Source of the DNA: JAXMBX01 sp046349635
GTDB lineage: Bacteria > Planctomycetota > Planctomycetia > Planctomycetales > Planctomycetaceae
NCBI GenBank assembly: GCA_046349635.1
Contig: JAXMBX010000009.1
Coordinates: forward strand, 1 to 64,000
Reading direction: 5' to 3'
Length of the DNA: 64,000 nucleotides
Positions 39,395-49,341 of this stretch are shown here, piece after piece (the stretch's first letter is position 1; every line of letters begins with the position of its first letter). A program made the position numbers and the translations under genes. Below the pieces are notes generated by a model that did no database searches, had not been told where the DNA came from, and saw only the letters and a program-made list of their open reading frames with translations.

Positions 39395-40960
39395 ATGGAA
39401 GCTCGAATCCTGCCGTTGCTGCTCCTCACACTGACGCTGCACACCACGGCTCTGGAATCTCTCGCCGCGACCTTCACCACCCGCAATTTCGTCGTGCATG
39501 CCCGCACGCCGGAAATCGCCCAGAAGGTCGCCGAACGGGCCGAACAATGCCGCGTGGAGATCGCCCACTGGTGGCTCGGTTATGAACTGAAGCCCTGGTA
39601 TCGCCCCTGTCAGGTTCACGTGAAAGATGGCCAGATGGGTTCCGGTGGAGCAACCACCTTCGCTTTCGACCGCGGAACCGTCGGTGACTGGAATATGAAT
39701 GTCCAGGGCTCCGAAGAACGGATCCTCGACTCCGTGATTCCTCATGAAGTCAGCCACACGATTTTCGCCTGCTACTTCGTCCGCCCCCTGCCTCGCTGGG
39801 CCGATGAAGGAGCCGCGACAGTGATCGAGCATCCCGTCGAACGGGACCGACAGAAGACTCTGACCAAGCAGATCATCGGCACCTCGCAACGCATTCCGCT
39901 CCGCGAACTGCTCGAAATCAAGGAATATCCGCAGGACATGCAGAAGGTCCTGAACCTCTACGCGGAAGGGTACACCCTCTGTGAATGGCTCGTGTTCCAT
40001 CACGGCCAGCAGAAGTACCTCTCCTTCCTCGACGCCGCGAATCAGGAGGGCTGGGACCGGGCCATCCAATCCCACTACGGATTCTCGAACATCGAAGCGC
40101 TGGAACAGGAATGGCACCGCTGGATTCACGCGGGCTTCCCGAAGCCCGCAACGCCCCCCGAGTCCAAGCAGGACGATCAGATCCTCGTGCAGAACAAGAA
40201 ACAGCCTCGCAAACCGGAAACCACCGTCGCGCTGGCTGAAGACAAACCAACTGAGGGAGAAGTTCGTGGTCAGGCTCCGGACGTGGGGACCGTCCGCAGC
40301 CGACCCGCGAATGATGTCGTGAAGACGCGCGTGGCGGCCTCGCCGCCCCCCGCCCGTCGTCGCAGTCTGGAAGCGCCGTCACCCCGTTCGACCGTCCGAG
40401 CCGCGACAACAGGAGACGTGGCTCTCGGAGAACCGGGGGACATTAACCGTGCGGTGGCGGCGCTCAATCCGTCCGGAAGCCGTCGTTCAACCAGTGAGGG
40501 CTGGGAGAATGACAAGCCTCGGTCGGCGCCGCAAACTGCGACTCGCTCTTCGTCACGGGGTCAATCCCCCGATGAAGAGTCAGAGGATGAAGAGCCCGTG
40601 GAAGAAGTGGAAGAACGTCCGCAGACCGGCAGCCGCAGCGGAAGGAGCAGCACGACTCGTGCTGCCGCGACGACTGCCACTCGGACGCGAACCGTTTCTG
40701 ACTCGGAAGAACCGGAACAGAACGTCCTGCGTCCCGCCGCAGGAGCCGTTCGCGCCCGGTTCAAGAACACTTCCACGCGGGAACGGGAGATTCAACGTGA
40801 AATCCCCCGGGCCCACACTCGGCCGGCAACCCGCGCCGCCGACCTGGAAGAGCAGGAAGAACAGATCGAGGAACCGCGGAGCTATCGACGCGCACGCGTC
40901 AACAACTGGGAAGCCCCCAGCAAACGTATCCCGCGCAATCCGGACGACGAGACCCAGTAA
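39395..40960 (+). CDS. Exported gluzincin-like metallopeptidase with disordered C-terminal region
   Basis: A 521-residue protein. ATG 39395, with GGAAGA upstream, starts a signal peptide (ILPLLLLTLTLHTTALESLA). The catalytic domain has the zinc motif HEVSH at residues 117-121 and the downstream glutamate in RWADEGAA, the pattern of peptidase MA-like/gluzincin enzymes, then a helical part (YAEGYTLCEWLVFHHGQQKY). From about residue 265 the chain becomes low-complexity, rich in Arg, Glu, Pro, Thr and Ser (DEESEDEEPVEEVEERPQ), and is likely disordered. The substrate is unknown; the location is probably periplasm or surface. A terminator follows. Confidence 0.82.
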   Translation: MEARILPLLLLTLTLHTTALESLAATFTTRNFVVHARTPEIAQKVAERAEQCRVEIAHWWLGYELKPWYRPCQVHVKDGQMGSGGATTFAFDRGTVGDWNMNVQGSEERILDSVIPHEVSHTIFACYFVRPLPRWADEGAATVIEHPVERDRQKTLTKQIIGTSQRIPLRELLEIKEYPQDMQKVLNLYAEGYTLCEWLVFHHGQQKYLSFLDAANQEGWDRAIQSHYGFSNIEALEQEWHRWIHAGFPKPATPPESKQDDQILVQNKKQPRKPETTVALAEDKPTEGEVRGQAPDVGTVRSRPANDVVKTRVAASPPPARRRSLEAPSPRSTVRAATTGDVALGEPGDINRAVAALNPSGSRRSTSEGWENDKPRSAPQTATRSSSRGQSPDEESEDEEPVEEVEERPQTGSRSGRSSTTRAAATTATRTRTVSDSEEPEQNVLRPAAGAVRARFKNTSTREREIQREIPRAHTRPATRAADLEEQEEQIEEPRSYRRARVNNWEAPSKRIPRNPDDETQ

Positions 40961-41030
40961 CGTCGTTGCTCCCCGGCTGGAGAACCGGGGGTCAGGGACA
41001 AATCGAGAGCAGCCGGATTGCATCACAACG

Positions 41031-41071
41031 ACACAGGATCGGGAATCCCACCCCGGTCCTGTGTTTTTTTT
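41031..41071 (+). terminator. Terminator of the metallopeptidase gene
   Basis: ACACAGGATCGGG (41031-41043) pairs with CCCGGTCCTGTGT (41052-41064) with one G-T wobble, followed by a run of eight T residues (41064-41071). Confidence 0.88.
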
Positions 41072-41176
41072 GCGAAATCATTTCAGGTCTTTTTCAGGTG
41101 CGCACGCTACTGTAGTGAGTACGCGACATTGACGGTGTGATTCCCCCCCTCTCTCGACGTCTCCCGGAGACCAGCC

Positions 41177-42631
41177 ATGCGCTCCCTGCAACTCTCCCTC
41201 TGCTCGTTTGCGTTTCTCTGTCTGGCGACCGGAATCACGCAGGGCGCGGACAAACCGAATGTCCTCTTCATCGCCGTCGATGACCTCAACGACTGGGTCG
41301 GCTGCCTGGGTGGAAATCCGCAGGCGAAAACCCCACACATCGATGCCCTCGCGGCCCGCGGCGTGAATTTCACCCGGGCGTATTGCGCCTCGCCTGTCTG
41401 CAATCCCTCCCGCTCCGCCTTGCTCTCCGGCCTCCGCAGTTCAACCTCCGGTGTCTACAGCAACAGCATCGACTGGCGCAAACAGAAAGCGGGAGAAGTC
41501 ACCACCCTCAACCAGCAGTTCAAAGCGAACGGGTATTACGTCGCCGGAGCGGGCAAGATCTATCACGAATCATACGCCCGCCGTGACCCAACCGACTGGG
41601 ATGACTACGCCGGACGACGCACAGGAAAAGGAGACGCGCCGCAACGTCGCGGCGGACAGCCCACTCCTCCCCAGGGGGCCAGCGGAGGTGTCGGCGGGAT
41701 CCGATTCGGGCCGGTCGATGCCCAGGATGAAGACATGGAAGACTACCACATCGTCGATTACTGCATCGAACAGTTGCAGAAGAAGCAGGACAAGCCCTTC
41801 TTCCTCGCGTGCGGACTGCACAAGCCGCACATGCCCTGGTATGTCCCCCGGAAATACTTCGACATGTTCCCGCTGGATTCGATCAAACTGCCGGAGGTTC
41901 CCGAAAATGATCTGGATGACATCCCTCATGCGGGAATCAAGATGGCCCAGCCCAAGGGGGACCATCGGGCCATCGTCGAATCCGGCCGCTGGAAAGAAGC
42001 AGTCCAGGGATACTTGGCCGCAGGCGCGTTCTGTGATGCCATGATCGGACGGTTGATGGACGCCTTCGACAAGAGTCCCTACAAGGACAACACCATCATC
42101 GTCTTCTGGGGGGACCACGGCTGGCACCTGGGAGAAAAACAACATTGGCGCAAGTTCGCCCTCTGGGAAGAAGCGACCCGCGCCCCCCTCCTCTTCATTG
42201 CCCCGGGAGTAACGAAGCCCAAGTCCACGTGTGACCGGACCGTCGATTTCATGGGGATCTATCCCACGCTCTGCGAACTCTGCTCCATCCCGGTCCCAAA
42301 ACACGTGGAAGGGGTATCGCTGTTACCCTTATTGAAAGACCCGCACGCCACCTGGGATCGCCCCGCTCTGACGACACATGGCTATCAGAACCACGCGGTC
42401 CGGAGCGAGAAGTGGCGGTACATCCGCTACGAAGATGGCGGGGAAGAACTGTACGACGAGGAACATGATCCCATGGAATGGAAGAACCTCGCCGACAAAC
42501 CGGAATTCGCCGCCGTGAAAGCGAACCTGGCGAAATGGCTGCCCCAGGAGAACGTCCTCACCCCCCGCGCGGAAAACAAGCCCCGTGCCGGAGAACAAGC
42601 GAAAACGTCAGGCAGCAGAGTAGCAGGGTGA
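41177..42631 (+). CDS. Sulfatase, iduronate-2-sulfatase-like, exported
   Basis: A 484-residue type I sulfatase that removes sulfate esters, probably from sulfated polysaccharides. A signal peptide (LQLSLCSFAFLCLATGITQG) is cleaved before ADKPN. Metal ligands D35-D36 lie in LFIAVDDLNDW. The formylglycine motif C75-N-P-S-R (SPVCNPSRSALLSG) needs a maturase acting on cysteine. Further conserved blocks: GYYVAGAGKIYH, FFLACGLHKPHMPWYVPRKY, NTIIVFWGDHGWHLGEKQHW and ATRAPLLFIAPG. The last block of about 25 residues is low-complexity. Planctomycetes carry many sulfatases; no carbohydrate transport or anti-sigma genes are adjacent. Confidence 0.94.
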   Translation: MRSLQLSLCSFAFLCLATGITQGADKPNVLFIAVDDLNDWVGCLGGNPQAKTPHIDALAARGVNFTRAYCASPVCNPSRSALLSGLRSSTSGVYSNSIDWRKQKAGEVTTLNQQFKANGYYVAGAGKIYHESYARRDPTDWDDYAGRRTGKGDAPQRRGGQPTPPQGASGGVGGIRFGPVDAQDEDMEDYHIVDYCIEQLQKKQDKPFFLACGLHKPHMPWYVPRKYFDMFPLDSIKLPEVPENDLDDIPHAGIKMAQPKGDHRAIVESGRWKEAVQGYLAAGAFCDAMIGRLMDAFDKSPYKDNTIIVFWGDHGWHLGEKQHWRKFALWEEATRAPLLFIAPGVTKPKSTCDRTVDFMGIYPTLCELCSIPVPKHVEGVSLLPLLKDPHATWDRPALTTHGYQNHAVRSEKWRYIRYEDGGEELYDEEHDPMEWKNLADKPEFAAVKANLAKWLPQENVLTPRAENKPRAGEQAKTSGSRVAG

Positions 42632-42654
42632 ACGCCGGTATGCCGCAGGTTCTT

Positions 42655-43095
42655 GGGTGGCCCATACGCCGGTACTCCGGCGTGTGGGTGGCGCAGCCAC
42701 AGAGGTCTTCTTCCTCGTAGCGACCGGTCCTAAACCCCCGCCTGCAACCATCCCCGTTTCTATTGAGAGGGAAACCTCGTCCCTCCACGGTTCACCTGTT
42801 CGACTGATCACCTGCTCTCGCCCGAAGTGCCCATCGTGCACACATTTTTGGAATTCCTCAAAAACTCTGTACCGGTCTCTCCTCAGGCTCCTCCTCCCCG
42901 GCTGCTTTCCACTTCCCCGCCGGAAAACCCCTCCGCTCACCTTCTCCCCCCCGCACAACGCCCGCCCGCATCTCCTCCCTCTCTCCTCACTCCATCCCTT
43001 CACTCCTCTCCCCTCGCAAGTTTTCACCCTCGCCTCCCCGCACGCCTTCACCCTCGCCCCTTTTGGGAGAGGGTGTCCCGCAGGGCCGGGTGAGG
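42655..43095. repeat. Intergenic region with hairpin repeats
   Basis: A hairpin CCCATACGCCGG-tact-CCGGCGTGTGGG (42661-42688) is followed by GTGGC-gca-GCCAC (about 42687-42700), related to the element near 990. After a C-rich, low-information stretch (42880-43040) a further hairpin CACCCTC...GAGGGTG (43049-43075, CCCC-TTTT-GGGA core) is followed by TCCCGCAGGGCCGGGTGAGG. These look like dispersed non-coding elements. I see no gene in this stretch. Confidence 0.55.
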
Positions 43096-43959
43096 AGTAG
43101 GGAAAAAACGTCTCTCAGCCCCTCGCCGCCCTCCTCCTCTCCCCGCAGCGCACGCCCGCGTCACCTTCCTGCAACTTCTCGATGACCACATCTGGAATCT
43201 CTTCCAACCATTTCAAGACACAACCCGGCCCGGCCCAAATCAACCCGCACGCCTCTTCCCTCAATCGAACCCCGCCCCTCGACTCCACCCTGTTCGAGCA
43301 GGACGTCCCCGCGCGTCAGACATCGACGGCATTGATCTCGCCGCAAGTTCTTCTCCGCAACCACCCCCCATTCTCCCCGCGATCTCCCACATCAGCCGCT
43401 GCTCGATCAACCCCGCAGCCCCCGCAACGCCCTCGGCCGAACACCCCGCGCGAAAACATCCGTCCCAACGGCCACCCCGCACCCCGCATCCGAAACGACG
43501 CCACCCCCGCATTGATCGTCTGCGAAACACACTCCTCCGCTCCGCCTCAGCCGCGCACCGGTTCCTGCGTGACCCGTTCGTTTCCCCTCGCTTGCCTGTG
43601 GATTCGAACCATCCTCCACCAGGTGGCGAACTGGTTGACTCGCTTCTGGACCAACTCCTTCCCGCCTCCTCCTCCGTGCCGGTCAGGTCCCCCCGCAGCC
43701 TCACGCGGAGTCCTCAGACGAAAGACAACCGAGACAACCCTGCAAATCGAGCGGAATTGTGGCGTGGCTCGGGTTAGCTGTTCCTCGGACGGATTCGGGG
43801 GGATTCGGTTAAGATTCGGATTGGACCCTCACAAACTGCGGTCGGTGATCACGGTGCCTCTCCGGTTTGCCGGAAACCGCCATTCGTCCAAGCGCAATTT
43901 TGTGAACTGGTCCAGTACAGCTTTCGTATTCTTTGGTCCCTTTGCCCGCCCTGGAAACC
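43096..43959. other. Unresolved GC-rich stretch upstream of def
   Basis: Several short minus-strand frames with coding-like pieces (for example LIEQRLMWEIAGRMGGG and RVDLGRAGLCLEMVGRD) lie between 43160 and 43700, but they do not join into a recognisable protein and may be one frameshifted gene or none. On the plus strand the last 150 bp before 43960 serve as the leader of def. No family identified. Confidence 0.3.
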
Positions 43960-44502
43960 ATGCAGATCGTTCCCTATCCCCCACCCCGCTTTGCGGTGAA
44001 ATCCAAACCGGTCACGAAATCAACGATTATCTCCGCAAGACCGTGCGGGAGATGTTCGACCTCATGTATGCAGCCCGGGGCATCGGCCTGGCCGCCTTAA
44101 CCAGGTCGCCCTCCCCTGGCGGTTTTTCATCATCAACCTGACGGGAGACCCCGAACAGAAGGACGAGGAACTGGTCTTCATCAACCCCGAGATCATCAAG
44201 CGCAAGGGGAGCGTCGAAGACGAAGAGGGGTACTCAGTTTTCCCAAACTGTATGCGAATGTCCGCCGCGCGGAGGAAATCGTCGTCGAGGCCTTCGATCT
44301 CGACGGCCAGGGTTTCCAGATGACGCTGGACGAACTCGCCAGCCGGGCGATCCAGCACGAAACCGATCACCTGGACGGGATCCCGTTCACGGATAAAGTT
44401 TCGGACGGCGTGAAACGGGAACTGGAAGGAGTCTTTCGACTTCGAAAGCCAGTTCCGCCAGAAGCAGGTCCGCCGGTGAGGTTCCCACCGACGAGACGCT
44501 GA
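43960..44502 (+). CDS. def: Peptide deformylase, frameshifted
   Basis: Removes the formyl group from nascent protein N-termini. ATG 43960 reads MQIVPYPPP. A frame change gives CGEIQTGHEINDYLRKTVRE-like sequence and MFDLMYAARGIGLAA (motif I, GxGLAAxQ, completed after another shift as NQVALPWRFFIINL). Then come NPEIIKRKGSVEDEEG, a damaged motif II, RRAEEIVVEAFDLDGQGF and motif III QHETDHLDGIPF with both zinc histidines and the catalytic Glu. Motif II should read EGCLS; the DNA at about 44227-44236 encodes EGYS because a base is missing or changed, removing the zinc cysteine. Three indels in an essential gene suggest sequence errors. Confidence 0.8.
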
Positions 44503-44645
44503 CGCAGAACTCCGCTGTCTGGAAGCAGGCCCCCCCGCGAGTAAGCCCGGATCAAGTGCATTGAACAGGAATCTGAAATCTGTTTTTCCAACGACTCCAT
44601 CACTGCAAAGTTTCCAAATAGAGCGTTCTAAGGAGCCTCACGCGG

Positions 44646-47071
44646 ATGGGAAGAAGGAAAAAAACAGGTAAAAGTGATTTCGAATACATCGCATGCGGTC
44701 GGCCAATCTGACGATCGCCAGCGAATTCCACAAGATCATTCAACTCCAATAATAAAAGACTTTCTCTTTGAGTCTCCATTTCAGGACTTAACAAAAGAAC
44801 AACGTGCAACTAGCCTTCGAGAAATATGTGAGAGTTCAGAAAAGCAATTAAGTACCGAGAAGGAACTTCTCGAAAAAACTCTCACGGAAATTGATCCGCT
44901 GGAACTACTTTCTTCGGCAGCATTCCATTGCTTACAGAGGACCATCAGCCCTAAAACCGACTTCACATCCGACGGCCCATACCCCCAGTCCGTAATTGAA
45001 TTGCTCAATCATTCAGCTTGCGAATTCCGCAAGCTGATCACTCATCGCTCCACACAAACCACCCAACGCTCGCTCTCTGTCTTGAACTTGCCAGTTCGTG
45101 TATCGAGCTTTCGAACAACGTCGCTGTGCTGAGGTGTCTGCAATCCACACATGAGGCAGACAAAGACCGCAGCCTCATACCAATTTTCGCGAGTATTCAA
45201 ACGCGTTCGATTCGAAATTGGGCTTATCCTCAACACCTCCGACGCATTATTCAACGACTATTCGCGTCGCTTGAAGAGAAAGCACAGGCTTGTTTAGGCT
45301 TCCAAATTTACGATCTGATGAATTTCTTCGACGCGATTACAGAAGAATCGCGAGTAAGAAACGAGATATTGATTCACAAACTGAGAGATGGATTGAGACG
45401 GAATACCCTCAGAGGAACAATTGAGAAATGGTGTCGAGAATTCGGAGGAACACAAGAAACCGTCGAGCAGTGGCTGAATGATTTACGACAGATCAAACGC
45501 AATTCTCGAGAGACTCGCGAAATTGCATCTGCATTCATTCACCAGTTCACTCCATCCTGTTACATTTTCAATTACCGACCTTCAAAGACTATTCCCGAAA
45601 CCTATTGAAAGGAAAAGTGTAGAGAAATTGATGCAAATGCTTTCGTTAGAGTTTGGAGATTTAGCAACGGCATCACCTGATCAACTTCTCTGCGAAAGTC
45701 CGATTACGACGCAACCGTTCATACACCTTGGTGATTCAGAATACGCTATCCCAATCCTTGGACTACCCAATAGTTTTTTTCTCGATATAGCAGAAAACCT
45801 ACTTCAAAACGACAAGGCTCTATTCGAAAAATATTCGACCCGCAGATCAAAATTTCTGGAAGCAGAAATCGTCTCTATCCTCAAGACATGCCTTCCTGAT
45901 GCTCGCATAGAGTCATGCGTCAAATGGACTGACCCCACTTCCGGAAAAACATTCGAAAGCGATGTCCTTGCACTTATCGGCTCATTCGCGATTATCGTCG
46001 AAGCAAAATCCCATCGAGTTTCAAGGTCTGCAAGACGTGGCTCTGATATTCGTCTTGATCGCGAATTAGAACGACTAGTGGACGCTCCCGCAGAGCAGGC
46101 GGAGCGACTCGCGAAGCTTTTAGAGTCCACCGACACCCAGATCCCCATGACCAATGAACGGGATCAAGAAATCCAAATAGATGCAAGCAAAATAAAACGA
46201 GTAATCTGCATCTCGGTCACACTTGACACCATTCCGTTACCATCGCTTTGCTGGAAAACAATCTCCAAAGCGACATCGATCAAGGACAACCGAAGGCCAA
46301 CTATCACAATTTCACTTTCCGATCTGATCGTTGTGGCTGAGGTTTTGAACTCGACATCCGACATATTGCACTACTTATGGAGACGTAGCGAATGGGAAGA
46401 ACGAGTTGAGTATTTTGGGGATGAGGAAGACATTTTAGTTTATTACTTGAGCAATGGCCTCACGCCAAAAAAATCACCACCAGACTCACCTCAACCAAAG
46501 ATCAGATTACATGGCCTGTCTGACGAATTACGTCGTTATTTCATGGCCGAATGGGTGGGACTAGACCCGTTGCCCGCGAAACCGAAACGCATTCTGACAA
46601 ACTGGTGGAAAAATCTTGTAGCTCGTGTTCAAAAAGCATCTCATGCAGAAAAATGGGATATTCTCTGTTCTCTACTCGATGTCTCTTTTGTTGACCAACA
46701 GCGAATGGAGCGGGAATTATCCAAAGTAGTTTCACAAGTTAAACTTCGCGGAAACGAACATACGGAAGACTCCGTCCTTTTTGACGGATGCGCAAACACA
46801 GAATCAGATTGCGCCATTGTATTGTTCGCTTACCGCGAATTACCGAACTTCGACAAACACCATCGGACAAAAAACCTGATGTTCCAAGCCGAGGAAAAAC
46901 TCGGTGTTAAAAATGTGCTCGTATTAGGCTTCGACGTCGATGATTTGGTAGTTCCATACAGCATGCTTGCATATTCGCAACCTCGATCGCAAGGTGGCTC
47001 CACTTGAGAGCCTTGCTGACATACTCGGCCAAAACGAAAAAATTACAAAAGGATTGCCGACGTGGCGTTGA
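44646..47071 (+). CDS. AT-rich gene for a putative PD-(D/E)XK (NERD-like) nuclease, frameshifted
   Basis: About 800 codons. The likely start is ATG 44646 (MGRRKKTGKSDFEYIACGRP) with AAGGAG at 44630-44635; a shift near 44700 leads into IPQDHSTPIIKDFLFESPFQ. Further shifts lie near 45050, 45550 and 46970. The N-terminal 300 residues are helical. From about residue 425 there is a nuclease-like core: GKTFESDVLALIGSFAIIVEAKSH, that is E-x-D, then 13 residues, then E-A-K, followed by helix EQAERLAKLL. The native end probably reads ESLADILGQNEKITKG and stops at 47069-47071, overlapping the fmt start. Base composition and codon use are clearly more AT-rich than all neighbours. Possibly a defence or DNA-processing protein acquired by transfer. 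Confidence 0.6.
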
Positions 47072-48024
47072 AGATTGTCATGATGGGGACGGGGGACTTC
47101 GCGGTGCCGACATTTCGGGCGCTGCTTGAGAGCCCGCATCAGGTCGTGGGGTTATACACGCAGCCGGATCGTCCCACCGTCGGCCGCCACAAGCAGCATC
47201 ATCCCATGCGCGATCTGGCGATTGAACGGCAGGTGCCGCTGTTCCAGCCGGAGAAAGTGAACACGCCCGAAGCGCTGGCGGAACTGGAAGCTCTCGGCGG
47301 GGACCTGTTTCTGGTCGCGGCGTATGGGCAGATCCTCTCGCGAAAGTTACTGGCCCTGCCCCGCCTGGGAGCGATCAACTCACATGCGTCGTTGCTGCCG
47401 AAGTATCGCGGTGCCGCCCCCATCAACTATGCCATCCTCAAGGGAGAACAGAAAACCGGCGTGACGATCATCGAGATCATTCCGCAACTGGATGCCGGCC
47501 CGATGCTCGGTGCGGTCGAGACGGAGATTCTCCCCGATGAGACCGCGGGAGAACTGGAAGTCCGCCTGGCGGATCTCGCCCCCGCGCTCGCGTTGCGCGT
47601 CATTGACGACATTGAAGCGGGTCGTGCCACCCCCGTGCCTCAAAACGAAGCCGACGTCACCTTCTCTCCCAAGATGGCCAAGGAGCTGGGGCTGATTGAC
47701 TGGTCCCTCTCCGCGGAGGAGATTCACAATCACATCCGCGCCATGCAGCCCTGGCCCACGCCGGTCACGTTTGTCCATCAGGCCGGCAAACCCCCCCGCC
47801 GGTTGGTGATTCGAAAAGTCAGAGTCGCCTCGGAAATGAAGCGCTCCGATTTACCACCCGGAGCCATCTGCGAGGTCCGAAAGCAGACCTGTTTTGTGCA
47901 GACCGGCAGTTGCCCCGTCGAAATTCTTGAAATTCAGCCCGAAGGAAAACGAACCCAAAAAATCGATGAGTTTTTGCGGGGTTACCCACTGCAACGGGGG
48001 GATCAACTGCTACCCGGGGCCTGA
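47062..48024 (+). CDS. fmt: Methionyl-tRNA formyltransferase
   Basis: A 320-residue enzyme that formylates initiator Met-tRNA using 10-formyl-THF. Conserved parts: MGTGDFAVPTFRALL, YGQILSRKLLALPRLGAINSHASLLPKYRGAAPINYAIL with the catalytic Asn/His loop, GVTIIEIIPQLDAGPML, and a C-terminal OB-like domain. The start is GTG 47062 with AAAGG ten bases upstream. It overlaps the inferred end of the nuclease-like gene by about ten bases. The usual partner def lies 2.5 kb upstream, on the far side of that gene. Confidence 0.95.
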   Translation: MALKIVMMGTGDFAVPTFRALLESPHQVVGLYTQPDRPTVGRHKQHHPMRDLAIERQVPLFQPEKVNTPEALAELEALGGDLFLVAAYGQILSRKLLALPRLGAINSHASLLPKYRGAAPINYAILKGEQKTGVTIIEIIPQLDAGPMLGAVETEILPDETAGELEVRLADLAPALALRVIDDIEAGRATPVPQNEADVTFSPKMAKELGLIDWSLSAEEIHNHIRAMQPWPTPVTFVHQAGKPPRRLVIRKVRVASEMKRSDLPPGAICEVRKQTCFVQTGSCPVEILEIQPEGKRTQKIDEFLRGYPLQRGDQLLPGA

Positions 48025-48093
48025 ACACAAACCGCGCAAAACCCGCATTCCCCCAAGCCCCCGAGGTCTCTCCCGCACGCCCCGAAATCCATC

Positions 48094-48122
48094 TTGACGC
48101 ATTTTTTTTACGGGCATAGCAT
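48094..48122 (+). promoter_or_regulatory. Sigma-70-type promoter for ispE-spoVG
   Basis: TTGACG (48094-48099), a 17-bp spacer containing a T8 run, and TAGCAT (48117-48122). It lies about 170 bp before the ispE start. A fair match to consensus. Confidence 0.55.
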
Positions 48123-48292
48123 TCGAGATACGTTCGAGAAGAAGCGTCTCCTCTCGTCTGAGTTCTTCAGCACAGATTCGAACGATTTCGATTACGGCAG
48201 AAGGAATCTTCCGGCGCGCCTGACATCATTTGATTGACTACTCGCGTCTATGGCTGTTTCTTTCGGTCGGCTGTTTCACAGGATGTGAGACT

Positions 48293-49291
48293 ATGCTGTT
48301 CCAGTGGCACCATGATTTGGTTGCCGGCTTCGATGCTTTGCAGAAGCCGTTTGGAAATCCCACGCCCGCTCGTGGAGACCAGGCCCCTTTCTCCGACGCT
48401 GCACCTGCTCATACTCCCACGCTCGTGGTCCGCACCCCCGCGAAGCTGAATCTGTTTTTGGAAGTCCTGGGAAAACGCCCCGATGGTTATCACGAACTCG
48501 AAACACTGATGGTCATGATCGGGTTGTATGACGACCTGCTGTTTGCTCCGACCATGCACGATGAGCTTTCCCTGACGACGGAACTCCTGGTCGCGGCCTC
48601 CACCGCCGAACCCCTTCCCCGTCCGCAGGACAACCTGGTCTGGAAGGCCGCCGAACTACTCCGACAACGGACCGGTTGCCGCCAGGGTGCCGCAATCCAC
48701 CTCCGCAAACGGATCCCGCTCGCCTCCGGAATGGCCGGGGGATCCAGCGACTGTGCCGCCACCCTCGCCGGCCTGAACCGCCTGTGGGACTTGCGACTGA
48801 CAACCGAAGACTTAATTCAACTGGGAGCGGAACTGGGAAGCGATGTCCCCTTCTTCTTCAGTCCCACACCGGCCGCGATCTGCCGGGGACGAGGAGAAAT
48901 CCTCGCACCGCTCCCCGCCGGCCCCGCTTTACATTTTGTGATCGTGCGTCCCCGAACGGGTCTTTCCACGGCGGCGGTGTTCAGCCGTCTGCAACGGGAA
49001 GGAACCCATCGCCCCGCGGAAAAACTTCAAACCGGCTGGAACGGCAGAAACCGTCCCGCCGTTTGTGCACAGCTTTGGAATCGCTTGCAGGTCCCGGCGG
49101 AGGCGCTGAATGCCGAGATCAGCGGGTTACGACAGGTTTTCAGCCGGTTACCGGTCCTCGCTCATCAGATGAGCGGGAGCGGAACCAGCTATTTCGGAAT
49201 ATGCAGCAGCCGTCGCCAGGCGATGCACGTGGCATCTCGTGTGCGAGGCCTGAATTGCGGTCAAGTCTTTGTCGCCGACTGTCGAGCCTGA
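48293..49291 (+). CDS. ispE: 4-diphosphocytidyl-2-C-methyl-D-erythritol kinase
   Basis: A 332-residue GHMP kinase of the MEP isoprenoid pathway; it phosphorylates CDP-ME. Motif 1 is RTPAKLNLFLEVLGKRPDGYHEL, seen as PAKLNLFLEV and GYHELETLM. The ATP loop is PLASGMAGGSSDCAATLAGL. Then LGAELGSDVPFFFS, and a C-terminal SGSGTSYFGI-type motif 3. ATG 48293 is chosen for its AGGATGTGAG Shine-Dalgarno; it leaves an extra N-terminus of about 45 residues before the core. It is followed 50 bp later by spoVG. Confidence 0.93.
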   Translation: MLFQWHHDLVAGFDALQKPFGNPTPARGDQAPFSDAAPAHTPTLVVRTPAKLNLFLEVLGKRPDGYHELETLMVMIGLYDDLLFAPTMHDELSLTTELLVAASTAEPLPRPQDNLVWKAAELLRQRTGCRQGAAIHLRKRIPLASGMAGGSSDCAATLAGLNRLWDLRLTTEDLIQLGAELGSDVPFFFSPTPAAICRGRGEILAPLPAGPALHFVIVRPRTGLSTAAVFSRLQREGTHRPAEKLQTGWNGRNRPAVCAQLWNRLQVPAEALNAEISGLRQVFSRLPVLAHQMSGSGTSYFGICSSRRQAMHVASRVRGLNCGQVFVADCRA

Positions 49292-49341
49292 AAGGATCCG
49301 CGGCAGGAGCCCGATCACGAACGCCAACGAAGGAGAGTACC

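Noticed and set aside
43182..44141. A 319-codon plus-strand open frame reaching into def
   Set aside because: Pro/Ser/Arg-rich with no motifs; its 3' end overlaps def in the wrong frame.
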